DNA from: Bifidobacterium callitrichidarum
GTDB taxonomy: Bacteria > Actinomycetota > Actinomycetes > Actinomycetales > Bifidobacteriaceae
Direction of reading: 5' to 3'
Assembly: GCF_003129905.1 (NCBI RefSeq)
Contig: NZ_QFFM01000004.1
Span: 1-64,000 of the forward strand
Length of the DNA: 64,000 bases
In this document: positions 8,937 to 17,753 of the stretch, one piece after another
How positions within the stretch are numbered: the stretch's first letter is position 1
Layout of the letters: each line of letters starts with the position of its first letter
Position numbers and translations under genes: made by a program
The notes under the pieces: model-generated
Told to the model about the DNA's origin: nothing
Database searches by the model: none
What the model saw: the letters and a program-made list of their open reading frames with translations, nothing else

Positions 8937-11325
8937 CATCAGTGGCAGCAAGGCGGTCAAAGGCAACGGTAAGCGACATGGAAAGGTCGGGAACAGGCGG
9001 TCCGGGAATCGTCGCATGCCTCGTTCGTCGAAGGAGTTGCTTGGCTATGATTCGATGCTGTCCAATGGCATCGTGTTCCTTGGCGGCGACCGGTGGAGCG
9101 TGTCGCTGCGGATCAGCGACATCAATTATCAGGTCGCGACCCAGGATCAGCAGCTGGATGTCGTGGACCGGTGGGGTCGTTTCCTGAATTCGATCGGCGA
9201 GAACATGGGAGTCCAGATCACGGTCGCCACGCGCATGCTGGATCCCGAGGAGGTGACGCGCAGTATCGCCATGTCGCTTCGGAGCGATGCGTTGGATGGA
9301 TTGCGCGGGGACTTCAACCGCAATGTGCGTCGGCGTCTCGCCGGGCGTTCGCAGGGCGCGGTGACGGACAAGTATCTGACGTTGACGTTGCGTGAGCGGG
9401 ACGGGGAACGGGCGGTCACGCTGCTGAACCGTGCCGCGTTGCGTGCCACGGCGCAACTGCGGTCGGTGGGCGGCTGCGTCGGCGTCCGCTTGAACCGGCA
9501 GTCGCGTCTGGCGGTATTGCACGGGATGCTGCGGCACGGTGTCCGGTTCTCGTTCACCGAGGATGGCTTCCTGAAATCGCATGGCATGTCCACGAAGGAT
9601 TATGTGGCCCCGTTCGCCGTGGATGTGTCGGATCGCCGTCGGCTCCGGTTGAGCTCGGGCACTGCGGAGGTGTGGCATCAGTGTCTGTTGGTGCGTGACT
9701 TCCCGGATTATCTGAGCGATCAACTAGTGTCGTCCATCACGGACATCAAGGCGGATATCACGGTCGGCATCCATCTGTCCCCGCGGGGCAAGGCCGAGGG
9801 GTTGAAGCTCGTGAACCGGACGATCGCCGAAATGGATATGCAGGCCATCGACGAGCGGCGCAAGAACCGCAAACAGCATCTGCCCGAGGACATGCTGCCT
9901 CATGATCTTCAGGAATCCATGACTCAGGCGGGTGAGCTGCGTGATGATCTGGAGCATAACGGCGACCGTCTGGTGGATTCCCTCATGATCGTGGACGTGT
10001 CGGCGGGCAGTCGCGAGCAACTGGACCAGACGGTTCGTGACGTGACGGCCGCAATCGATGGGCAGTCGTGTGTGGCCGAGACCTTGGCCTACATGCAGGT
10101 GGAGGGGCTGAACGCCGTACTGCCGTTGGGGAATCCCCTGCCGCCGATGCGTCGCACGCTGACCACGTCGAGCGCGGCGATTCTGGTGCCGTTCACGTCG
10201 CAGGAGCTGTTCGAGCCGGGCGGGGTGTTCCATGGGGCGAACGCCCGCACCGGCAATCCCGTGGTCATCGACCGTACGAAAGGCATGAACGGCAACGGAT
10301 TCGTTCTGGGTACGACCGGGTCGGGCAAGAGCCAGGCGGCGAAGAACGAGATCACCCAGATCTATCTGACCCGTCCGGACGATGATCTGATCGTCATCGA
10401 CCCGGAACGTGAGTTCACGCCGTTGTGCACCGGTCTTGGCGGCGAGCGAGTCGAGATCGGGGAATCGTCGCGCGCGCATATCAACGCTTTGGATATCGAG
10501 TATGAGGATGATTCCGAGGGTGATCCGATACGGTCGAAATGTGCGAGCGTGCTGAACATGCTCGGCGTGCTGATCGGCGGACAGGACGGCATCGACCGCA
10601 TGCAGCGCAGTCTGATTGACCGTACGGTCATCGGCATGTATCGCGAGGTGCGGGAGCATCCGGAACTGGGCATGCCCACGCTCGCCACCCTGCATGACCG
10701 TCTCATGGCTTTGAACGAGCCGGACGCCCGTGACGCGGCACGAGCATTGGAGATTTACGCGACCGGCAGTCTGAATGCCTTCGCCCATGCCACTGATGTG
10801 AATACGTCCAGCCGGTTCCTGGTCTATGACGTTTCCGGTCTGGGAGCGGAGTTGCGCACATTCGGTATGCTCGTCGTCCTGGATCAGATATGGAACCGGG
10901 TCGTCAGGAATCGCCGTCTCGGCCGGCGCACCTGGCTGTGGGTGGACGAGTTCCATCTGCTGTTCTCGAACCGGTATGCGGCCGAATACTTCCTGCGCCT
11001 GTACAAGCGCGCCCGTAAATGGGGTTTGTGCCCCACCGGCATCACGCAGAACATCGAGGAGCTGCTGGCCAACCAGGATGCGCGTCTGATGCTCGCGAAC
11101 AGCGACTTCCTGTTGCTGCTGAACCAGACCGCCACGGATGCCGACGCCTTGTGCGAGCTGCTGAAGCTGTCCGATGAACAGCGGGCGTTCTTCACCGGGG
11201 TGCAGCCCGGTCAGGGCATGGCTAAGAGCGGCACTGCGTTCATACCATTCGATGGGCGTATCGATGCCGATAGTCTGCTTTATCGGTTGTATACCACGAA
11301 ATTCGAGGATCGGAAACCCGAATGA
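8929..11325 (+). CDS. VirB4/TraE-type conjugation ATPase
   Basis: 798 residues. Walker A is GTTGSGKSQAAKNE near residue 461, Walker B is WLWVDEFHLLF near residue 665, with the typical RARKWGLCPTGITQNIEELL sensor segment afterwards. The N-terminal ~400 residues are the mixed VirB4 N-domain. This is the motor that energises assembly of the secretion channel. It overlaps both neighbours by a few bases, so the four genes 7443-12914 form one transcript. Normal length and intact. Confidence 0.92.
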   Translation: MSDISGSKAVKGNGKRHGKVGNRRSGNRRMPRSSKELLGYDSMLSNGIVFLGGDRWSVSLRISDINYQVATQDQQLDVVDRWGRFLNSIGENMGVQITVATRMLDPEEVTRSIAMSLRSDALDGLRGDFNRNVRRRLAGRSQGAVTDKYLTLTLRERDGERAVTLLNRAALRATAQLRSVGGCVGVRLNRQSRLAVLHGMLRHGVRFSFTEDGFLKSHGMSTKDYVAPFAVDVSDRRRLRLSSGTAEVWHQCLLVRDFPDYLSDQLVSSITDIKADITVGIHLSPRGKAEGLKLVNRTIAEMDMQAIDERRKNRKQHLPEDMLPHDLQESMTQAGELRDDLEHNGDRLVDSLMIVDVSAGSREQLDQTVRDVTAAIDGQSCVAETLAYMQVEGLNAVLPLGNPLPPMRRTLTTSSAAILVPFTSQELFEPGGVFHGANARTGNPVVIDRTKGMNGNGFVLGTTGSGKSQAAKNEITQIYLTRPDDDLIVIDPEREFTPLCTGLGGERVEIGESSRAHINALDIEYEDDSEGDPIRSKCASVLNMLGVLIGGQDGIDRMQRSLIDRTVIGMYREVREHPELGMPTLATLHDRLMALNEPDARDAARALEIYATGSLNAFAHATDVNTSSRFLVYDVSGLGAELRTFGMLVVLDQIWNRVVRNRRLGRRTWLWVDEFHLLFSNRYAAEYFLRLYKRARKWGLCPTGITQNIEELLANQDARLMLANSDFLLLLNQTATDADALCELLKLSDEQRAFFTGVQPGQGMAKSGTAFIPFDGRIDADSLLYRLYTTKFEDRKPE

Positions 11326-12914
11326 GACCCGTCACCTCCGACTCATTCCACGCCACACGCAATCTCGTTCGACCGAACGGCACGATTCATGGCTTGAAAG
11401 TCCGTCATGTCAGCGGACTCTCCCATGGGCCCGTGCTGGCCGGGCTAAAACAGCCACAAACTATCATCAGGAACAGTGAATCCGAAGCATCGCACCCGAT
11501 CGGCACAACAACCGTCAGCGCTTTGAACCGTGGTGTGAAAGCGACACGATCCGTGCTTGAATCGCAATCGACACAGACGGAGACCAGCGAGGACGACAAC
11601 CCATTATCACCAATGGCCCCCGTAAGCCGGATATGCGACGGCGTGACCGGTATTATTCGCACAAGACATGCGGCAAGAGGTTCGACGGCACGTGCCGCGG
11701 CAGGAAGAACGGCTTCGGCTCGTGTCAGACGTGCGAGGCGCTCCGGCAAGACCGTACGATCGGGCGTCCAAGGGGCCAAATCCGCTGCCAGAGCCTCGAC
11801 GCAGATTGCGAGACAAGTCACGCAGACGGTTTCTCGGGCCGTAACGGCGGTGAAAGCCGGGATCGCAGCATCGGCATCAGCTGCGGTCGGTGTCCCGTTT
11901 CTGCTGGGCGCGGTGGCGGTGCTGATGGTCTTCAGTCTGCTGTTGTGGTTCATCCCCACCGTTGCCGTTGGAGATGACGGCGGTTGTGAAGCCAGTGTGA
12001 TCGAGGTCCCGGACGAGGCGAAACCATGGGTGAGCGAGGCGGCTCGATCGAGCGGATTGAGCGCGGATTTCATCGCGGCGATCATGAAGCAGGAATCCGG
12101 TTTCCGACCGGATGCATATGCCGACGACAGCAACGGAGGAACCTGGGGATTGCTGCAGATGAACAGGAGCGTATGGCGCGGCGTGCACCCCGAAGGCGCC
12201 GACCAGACACCACCTGAAGGCATCACCGAGCCCATGGTCCACGCCCATTACGGCGGCATGTATCTGAAAAACCGCTTGGAAGGCGTCAAACAACTCAAGG
12301 CCAAGCACCCGGGCATGCCGTTCGCCGAGCTTGACGACCTGACGGCTTTGGTCATCGCCCATAACGCGGGCGAAGGCAACCTCATGAGGTACCCGGATAT
12401 TCCCAACATCACCAAACGGTATCTCGACAACGTGAAGCCGGCGATTGATGCGGGAGGCGGCTGTTCGGCCACGGCAGGACGAACCATCGGCAAGCTCACG
12501 CCACCGTTGGTCATGCAGTCTGGCACTCTGAACGTGGATGTGGCGGCGACCGGCACGCCCGTGGGCAAGATCACCACCTATGAAACCGGCCAATGCACAT
12601 GGTGGGCGGCCGCCCGCCGATTGCAGATCGGCAAACCTGTGGACGGTTACATGGGCGACGGCTGGATGTGGGCGTCAAGCGCCAGAAAATTCGGATACCC
12701 GACGGGCGGCGGCATACAGCTCGGCGACGTGGCGAGCTTCGCCAAAGGCTATCTCGGCGCAAGCGCCGATTACGGACACGTCGCCATCGTCGAGGAAATC
12801 AAGGACGACGGCAGCATCGTCGTCAGCGAATCCGGCGGCGGCCTTCCATACGCATGGCTCAGGACCCTTACCAAGGAGCAGGCCAACAATCCCAGCATCA
12901 CTTACATCCACTAA
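11322..12914 (+). CDS. VirB1/TraG-like bifunctional wall hydrolase (SLT lysozyme-like plus CHAP)
   Basis: 530 residues. Residues 1-180 are basic and low-complexity; one membrane helix follows at ~184-212 (FLLGAVAVLMVFSLLLWFIP). A lytic-transglycosylase domain begins near 230, with catalytic Glu258 in MKQESGFRPDAY. The C-terminus is a CHAP amidase/peptidase with Cys in GQCTWWAAARRL and His in DYGHVAIVEE. Such enzymes open the peptidoglycan for the conjugation channel. The start overlaps the virB4 stop (ATGA). Confidence 0.9.
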   Translation: MRPVTSDSFHATRNLVRPNGTIHGLKVRHVSGLSHGPVLAGLKQPQTIIRNSESEASHPIGTTTVSALNRGVKATRSVLESQSTQTETSEDDNPLSPMAPVSRICDGVTGIIRTRHAARGSTARAAAGRTASARVRRARRSGKTVRSGVQGAKSAARASTQIARQVTQTVSRAVTAVKAGIAASASAAVGVPFLLGAVAVLMVFSLLLWFIPTVAVGDDGGCEASVIEVPDEAKPWVSEAARSSGLSADFIAAIMKQESGFRPDAYADDSNGGTWGLLQMNRSVWRGVHPEGADQTPPEGITEPMVHAHYGGMYLKNRLEGVKQLKAKHPGMPFAELDDLTALVIAHNAGEGNLMRYPDIPNITKRYLDNVKPAIDAGGGCSATAGRTIGKLTPPLVMQSGTLNVDVAATGTPVGKITTYETGQCTWWAAARRLQIGKPVDGYMGDGWMWASSARKFGYPTGGGIQLGDVASFAKGYLGASADYGHVAIVEEIKDDGSIVVSESGGGLPYAWLRTLTKEQANNPSITYIH

Positions 12915-12935
12915 TCCCGAGGGAAGGAAGGAAGC

Positions 12936-14180
12936 ATGCGCCGCATCAATCCCAAGCTTGACCCTTGCGAGCTTTCCGATCTTATGAGCGATTCCGCCAA
13001 CTGGGATCTCCTCATGCAAATCCGCAATCATCCCAGTACATGGCCGGAACTCGACCAGTGGGCTGCGCATGCCATTGCAGACCCTGAAACCGCTGGGGCT
13101 CCACCGGAACCGTTGACAGACGGAAAACCCAAGCACCGGCTGCTTCCCATCACACCCATCATCGATGATGAGCTGCCTCGCGATGCACGGAACAACAGCA
13201 CTCCCGTATCCAAGCTTGACAAACAGAAGGGAACGACGATAGACACACCAATGGGGGTAGGGGAACATGCCAAGGATGATGTGTCCTTGGCAGAAGATTC
13301 ATCGGCTGACAGCACGGATGAGGTGGCCGTCCATCGGCATATCCCTTTTACCCACATCGCCGGCATCATGCTCGTTCTGGTCATCGCAGCAGGATCAGCC
13401 GCAGGCCTTGTCATGGCGAAGAAGAACTACGACCATCAGGCGGCGCTCACGTCATGCAATCACGCAATCAAGCAATCTGACATAGTGCGGATTGAATGGA
13501 ACAAGGCATTGAAACAGGCGGAACCATATGCGAAGTTCCAGGATAAAGACGTGCGGGATCCCAAGTCTTTGGAACTGCTTGGCAAAATCATGCAATATCA
13601 ACCATCGATCTCAACAGAAAATTGCAATCCGAGTCTGACGGCCGACCGTCTCGATCGCACTCGTGCAGAAATAGGGAGAGCGAATAACCAGCTCAGAACC
13701 CAGATCAGGAACCTGCATGACACAGTTGACACGGTCAAGGCATCACAGGAACAACAACAGATCGACAACGCACAGAACGCACTGAGCCAAACCATTGAAG
13801 ACGCCGATAGGTTCTACAAAGAATCCGCGAACAAGGTCAGAGACGACAACACCCGCGCACGACTCAATGAGCAGATCACCCATGCACGACTCATGATGCG
13901 CGACCATCAGGATCTTGATGTCTATAACAGAACCATCCAGGACCTCAACGAAGTCATGCAAATCGTCCGGGATTCCATGACGGCTGTAGTAGAGAACGAG
14001 GAAATATCCGAGGCGGGCCGTTCGGATGGTTCCACGCATCCAGGATCGGATTCCCAATCATCGAACCGACAACCCGCACCATCAGCGGAAGGTTTATCCC
14101 AGCCAGTCACGCGAGGCAATCCCACTTGGGACGTACCTGGGCAATCGGCAACCCCCTCATTCCCCGACCGGCTGGGATAG
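12936..14180 (+). CDS. Membrane-anchored coiled-coil protein with LRV-like N-terminus
   Basis: 414 residues; GAGGGAAGGAAGC precedes the ATG. The first ~55 residues ([20 protein letters not shown], then [11 protein letters not shown]) resemble the actinobacterial variant leucine-rich-repeat unit. One membrane helix lies at ~146-165, then a long extracytoplasmic helical region with coiled-coil character and a Ser/Pro-rich tail. Being last in the secretion operon and having a large outside domain, it may be a channel or mating-contact component; function unknown. Its stop lies 6 bp from the convergent ABC gene, exactly where the inserted cassette begins. Confidence 0.65.
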
Positions 14181-14186
14181 TACTGC

Positions 14187-14813
14187 TCATCCGAGTTTGC
14201 CGTCGGTCATGGTGTAGAGGTGGTCGGCGATTTGGTTGAGTTCATCGCTGTGGTGGGAGGCGATGATGGCGGTCCGTCCCATGTCGCGCTGACGTTTCAT
14301 CTCATTGAGGAAGATATCCACGGAGTGTTCGTCAAGGCCGTTGGTGGGCTCGTCGAGCAGGATGAGATGCTGATGCTCCATGAGGGCCTGGACGATGGCG
14401 AGCTTCTGGCGCATGCCCAGGGAGAACGACTTGACCTTCTCGTGCCTGTGGTCGTTCAGTCCGAACAACGTCAGCAGCCGTGTGGTCTCCCGCTCGTCGT
14501 AGGTATGGTTGATGCCGGCGAGATAGCGCAGGTTGGCGTCTGCGGTTTCGGAGGGCATGAATCCGGGGTTCTCGATAATCACACCGACCATGTCGGGGAG
14601 CTTGCGGTTGAATTCGACCGTTTTGCCGTTGATGGTCACGGTCCCGCGGTCGGGACGGATGAATCCGCATACGGCCCGCAACAGCATGGTCTTGCCGGAG
14701 CCGTTGGCGCCGACCACGCCGTATATCCGTCCCCGTTCGAAGTCGGCGTTCACGTCTTTGAGGACGGTCCTGCCCTTGAGCGTCTTGGTGAGGTTCCTGA
14801 CCTGCACGTACAT
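14187..14813 (-). CDS. ABC transporter ATPase, bacitracin/lantibiotic-immunity (BcrA/LanF) type
   Basis: 208 residues; GGGGAACATC precedes the start on the minus strand. Walker A GANGSGKT, signature FSLGMRQKL, Walker B LILLDEPTNGLDE and switch-His region IASHHSDE are all intact. Short single-domain ATPases of this type pair with six-helix permeases to expel peptides from the membrane. Last gene of a five-gene minus-strand unit that begins with the secreted peptide at 17600. Confidence 0.9.
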   Translation of the reverse strand: MYVQVRNLTKTLKGRTVLKDVNADFERGRIYGVVGANGSGKTMLLRAVCGFIRPDRGTVTINGKTVEFNRKLPDMVGVIIENPGFMPSETADANLRYLAGINHTYDERETTRLLTLFGLNDHRHEKVKSFSLGMRQKLAIVQALMEHQHLILLDEPTNGLDEHSVDIFLNEMKRQRDMGRTAIIASHHSDELNQIADHLYTMTDGKLG

Positions 14814-14878
14814 GATGTTCCCCTTTCGCTGGTAACAAAGTGGTTGGTTTTCCGATTGGCGACGTCATCCCGACCTCT

Positions 14879-15565
14879 TCAGAGAATCTGCATCCGATTG
14901 AACGCGATCAGGTTCGCCGCGGCGCATATGAGGATCGTCAGGATGGCCGCGGGCATCCAGTTCGGTACGTGAAGCGGACCGACGGCGAGCAGCCACTGCT
15001 GCGGTTCCGAGAACGACATGAGCAGTCCCAGCAGTACGACCACGACGAAGTAGCCAGCGATGCGCGACCCCGACAAGTAGCCAAGGTTCGCGGTCAGCAT
15101 CGCAGCCAGCAGCACGCACGCCGCGCACACGGCCGAACCTGCGAACGCGACCGGGTCTTCGTCCGGGAACATGATCCGCTGGGCCACGGCTTGGATCAGG
15201 GTGTAGACGACGCAGTACACGGTGATCATGAGCAGGTAGGCGAGGAACCGTCCCGGTCCCCGGCCGCGTCTGACGTACACCATGCACTCGGGCACGGCGA
15301 GCCATTCCGAGAACTGCTCCAACGGGATCGCCATACCGAACAAAGCGTACACCAGTGCATACATGTTGTACGCCAGCCCCGGAGTGAACGGCGAATCCGA
15401 CGAGCGGAACATGCCGATGAACACGCCCGGATCCATACCGCTGATCAGGAACCGGTACACGACCACCGCGTAGATGACGAGCAGCATCGCGCGCAACCCG
15501 TTGCGCCGATGTAGCGACTGCAGGAACCGGGCCATCTGCCACTTCATCCGACCACTATCGTTCAT
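14879..15565 (-). CDS. ABC transporter permease, peptide export/immunity type (1 of 3)
   Basis: 228 residues from ATG 15565, chosen because GGAGGCGTGAC precedes it; the longer frame would intrude on the upstream gene. About six hydrophobic helices with no other domain, the usual LanE/LanG-like permease size. It starts 1 bp after the stop of the preceding permease gene, indicating tight coupling. Confidence 0.8.
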   Translation of the reverse strand: MNDSGRMKWQMARFLQSLHRRNGLRAMLLVIYAVVVYRFLISGMDPGVFIGMFRSSDSPFTPGLAYNMYALVYALFGMAIPLEQFSEWLAVPECMVYVRRGRGPGRFLAYLLMITVYCVVYTLIQAVAQRIMFPDEDPVAFAGSAVCAACVLLAAMLTANLGYLSGSRIAGYFVVVVLLGLLMSFSEPQQWLLAVGPLHVPNWMPAAILTILICAAANLIAFNRMQIL

Positions 15566-15566
15566 G

Positions 15567-16265
15567 TCACGCCTCCAACCTGTCCATGTGTCCAAAGGCG
15601 ACGACGTTCGCGACGACGAGCAGCAGACACCAGCCGACGAACGGCGCCACCTGCCCGACGAGCACATCCGACCAATAAGGACTGATCGGATACCAGAAGT
15701 AGTACACGTACCGGGTCACCTCGCCCGTCAACGGCAGCAGCATCCAATTCGCCAACAGCAGGATGGCAATCAGCACCGGCAGCGTCCGCGAGAACGGCAG
15801 CCCGCAGTTCGCCAGCAGCAGCACCAGCAGCGACACGGCCACGCACATCATCACCGTCTGCACCGTCAGCATCGCCGTCAGCGACAGCGAGCCCGGCTCG
15901 AACGGCCGGCCGAGCAGGACGAACTCGGTCAGTGCGAACACCACACCCGAGCACGCCCCTGTCAACAGGCCCATCAGAGTCAGCCACGCGAGGTTGTGCC
16001 GCAACTCGTTCCTCGGATCGCGGCGCACCCGTTCGAACGCGCCATACCTCGCACTGCCCGCGCCCACCGCGATCAGACACGGCGGCAACGAGCACAAAGT
16101 GGCGCCCACACGCATGAACCCGATGTAATCGTCGTGCAGGGATGGGGCCAAGCCCCCGTATAGCAGACTCACGGCGCATACGGCGCCGATCAGGGACACC
16201 AGCCCCACTGCGATACGCATCACCCGTGGCGCGGTCCGGAACGGATGGAACAGATCAGAGCACAT
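15567..16265 (-). CDS. ABC transporter permease, peptide export/immunity type (2 of 3)
   Basis: 232 residues, about six membrane helices; GGAGGC precedes the ATG, and the start overlaps the end of the 283-residue permease gene by 11 bp. Same class as its two neighbours but only distantly similar to them by eye. Three permeases with one ATPase is one more than the usual LanFEG set. Confidence 0.8.
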   Translation of the reverse strand: MCSDLFHPFRTAPRVMRIAVGLVSLIGAVCAVSLLYGGLAPSLHDDYIGFMRVGATLCSLPPCLIAVGAGSARYGAFERVRRDPRNELRHNLAWLTLMGLLTGACSGVVFALTEFVLLGRPFEPGSLSLTAMLTVQTVMMCVAVSLLVLLLANCGLPFSRTLPVLIAILLLANWMLLPLTGEVTRYVYYFWYPISPYWSDVLVGQVAPFVGWCLLLVVANVVAFGHMDRLEA

Positions 16266-17106
16266 CGCGGGCCTCCTTCACCCGCGCGAGCACCAGCGAG
16301 CAGACCGTCATCCCGACCGTCATCAGGAGCATCCCCAAGTAATTGCGCCACGCGGTGCCAGGCGCATCCCAATGCGAGAAATTCAGGAAGATGATCTGGC
16401 TCCACTCGTCGGGAACCAGGCCACCGGTCAGCGCGGGCAGCATCCACCACACCAGACTCGCCACGAACGGGACCAGCAGCTCCACATGCCTGCGACGGAT
16501 GAACAGGGACGAGCCCAACGCCAACAGGGCGAACGCACCCGACAAGACAAACACCAACAACAGGATCACCGCAATCAGCAACGGCTGACTCATCCTGTAC
16601 AACGGATACGCCCACGACGACGAATCAATCAGTACATATTTAGGCAGCATCATGCCATTCTCATCCGCCGATGTACCTTCGATGAACGACAACTGTGGTG
16701 TCCGAACAGCCGAAACCAACAGGTTGACGATCAACGGCAACACCCCACCCAAGCCACCCAGCACAAAACCGGACAGCATGCTTGTATGCAAAAGCGCGGA
16801 ACGTCCCTCGCGCGGAAGCATGTTCAGCAGGCGACCGCTACGCTCCTCCACCGCCCACACGCTCCCACCCATCAGGGCCGCGAAGAACGGCAGCAAATAC
16901 AGATACAATGTGGATGCCGAACCATACTGGTTGAATAGCATCACATCCTTCAGGAGCGATGGCGCACTTTCCCTGATTCGATACCCCGCGTGGTACGTGG
17001 TCCAATACTGCACCGCCATCAGCATTACAGACATAGCCACGACAACCAGCAAACGAACACTGCACACGTTTCGCGCCAACTGCCGACGGAATACAAATCT
17101 ATTCAT
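16255..17106 (-). CDS. ABC transporter permease, peptide export/immunity type (3 of 3)
   Basis: 283 residues. N-terminal helix, then a large loop containing EERSGRLLNMLPREGRS, then five further hydrophobic segments; this resembles ABC-2 type permeases of bacteriocin self-protection systems. It is the first transporter gene after the secreted peptide, separated by an attenuator hairpin at 17139-17180. Confidence 0.8.
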   Translation of the reverse strand: MNRFVFRRQLARNVCSVRLLVVVAMSVMLMAVQYWTTYHAGYRIRESAPSLLKDVMLFNQYGSASTLYLYLLPFFAALMGGSVWAVEERSGRLLNMLPREGRSALLHTSMLSGFVLGGLGGVLPLIVNLLVSAVRTPQLSFIEGTSADENGMMLPKYVLIDSSSWAYPLYRMSQPLLIAVILLLVFVLSGAFALLALGSSLFIRRRHVELLVPFVASLVWWMLPALTGGLVPDEWSQIIFLNFSHWDAPGTAWRNYLGMLLMTVGMTVCSLVLARVKEARDVL

Positions 17107-17138
17107 GCTTTACTCCCTACTCCCATATCGTTCTAATG

Positions 17139-17180
17139 ACGATGTGGGTGACGCCGAATATGTGGCACCACCCACATCGT
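17139..17180 (-). terminator. Attenuator hairpin between secreted peptide and its transporter genes
   Basis: Arms ACGATGTGGGTG and CACCCACATCGT around an 18-nt loop, with only a short T-run. Placed between the peptide stop (17193) and the permease start (17106), it would let the peptide be made in excess of the transporter. The lactococcin-type operon has an equivalent hairpin at 36386. Confidence 0.65.
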
Positions 17181-17192
17181 TATTAGTCGTTA

Positions 17193-17600
17193 TCAGTTAG
17201 AGTCCGGACTCCAGACACCATACGCAGACGTTGCAGAGATGTAGTTCTCTACATTCTGCATACGCAAATGAATTTGCTTGGGGCCGTTCTTGAAAGCGTT
17301 ATTTGATACAAGAGCACTCTTATTGCTGCGCAGGAATTCAACGCTGGATGACACGTCATCATTGCTGTATCCAAGGGCCCATACCCTAATGGTACGATTC
17401 CCAGATACATTATCAGCTCGCACGAAGGAAGCTGAGCTATTCTGCTTCTGCCGGTTAGGGGTATCGAAGGTAGACCAGTTCTTGGCATATCCGCTCCAGC
17501 TGCTGCTGCTCACGTTGCCGGCGATTGCCGGTGTTGCGAAGCAGGCCATAGCCAGCATCGGTATGAAAACGCCAAGAAGCTTGCGCTTGACGGTGTTCAT
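17193..17600 (-). CDS. Secreted bacteriocin-like peptide with dedicated ABC transporter
   Basis: 135 residues from ATG 17600 (AAAAGAGAAAGAGTCATC before it); the longer frame up to 17687 lacks a signal sequence. The signal peptide KRKLLGVFIPMLAMACFATP with probable cut after AIA gives a ~108-residue mature product rich in Ser, Asn, Trp and Tyr, with no cysteine. It begins SSSSWSGYAKNWSTFD and ends SAYGVWSPDSN. Trp/Tyr-rich, Sec-exported products before an ABC unit recall the lactococcin-972 style, but I see no convincing family match. Palindrome B lies 135 bp upstream. Confidence 0.65.
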   Translation of the reverse strand: MNTVKRKLLGVFIPMLAMACFATPAIAGNVSSSSWSGYAKNWSTFDTPNRQKQNSSASFVRADNVSGNRTIRVWALGYSNDDVSSSVEFLRSNKSALVSNNAFKNGPKQIHLRMQNVENYISATSAYGVWSPDSN

Positions 17601-17735
17601 GATGACTCTTTCTCTTTTAAGGGTGTACGTCTGACGAGGCTTCACCAGACGCTGAGGATTCATCAACGTCTTTGTGATGAACCTCACATTTATACTGGCA
17701 CTTTATTCAAAACGCTGCCTGTGAAAAGAGGGGTT

Positions 17736-17753
17736 TGTCATCTATAGATGACA
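17736..17753. promoter_or_regulatory. Regulon palindrome B (upstream of secreted peptide 17600)
   Basis: TGTCATCT-AT-AGATGACA, extended to a 26-bp perfect palindrome at 17732-17757. On the minus strand a TATAAAT (-10-like) lies 41 nt downstream. It also contains the stop codon of the VirD4 gene, which reads into it from the other side. Confidence 0.8.

Noticed and set aside
7968..9017. 349-residue minus-strand open frame opposite the secretion genes
   Set aside because: Shadow frame of high-GC coding DNA: Arg/His/Gln-rich, no ribosome site, opposite well-supported PrgI and VirB4 genes.
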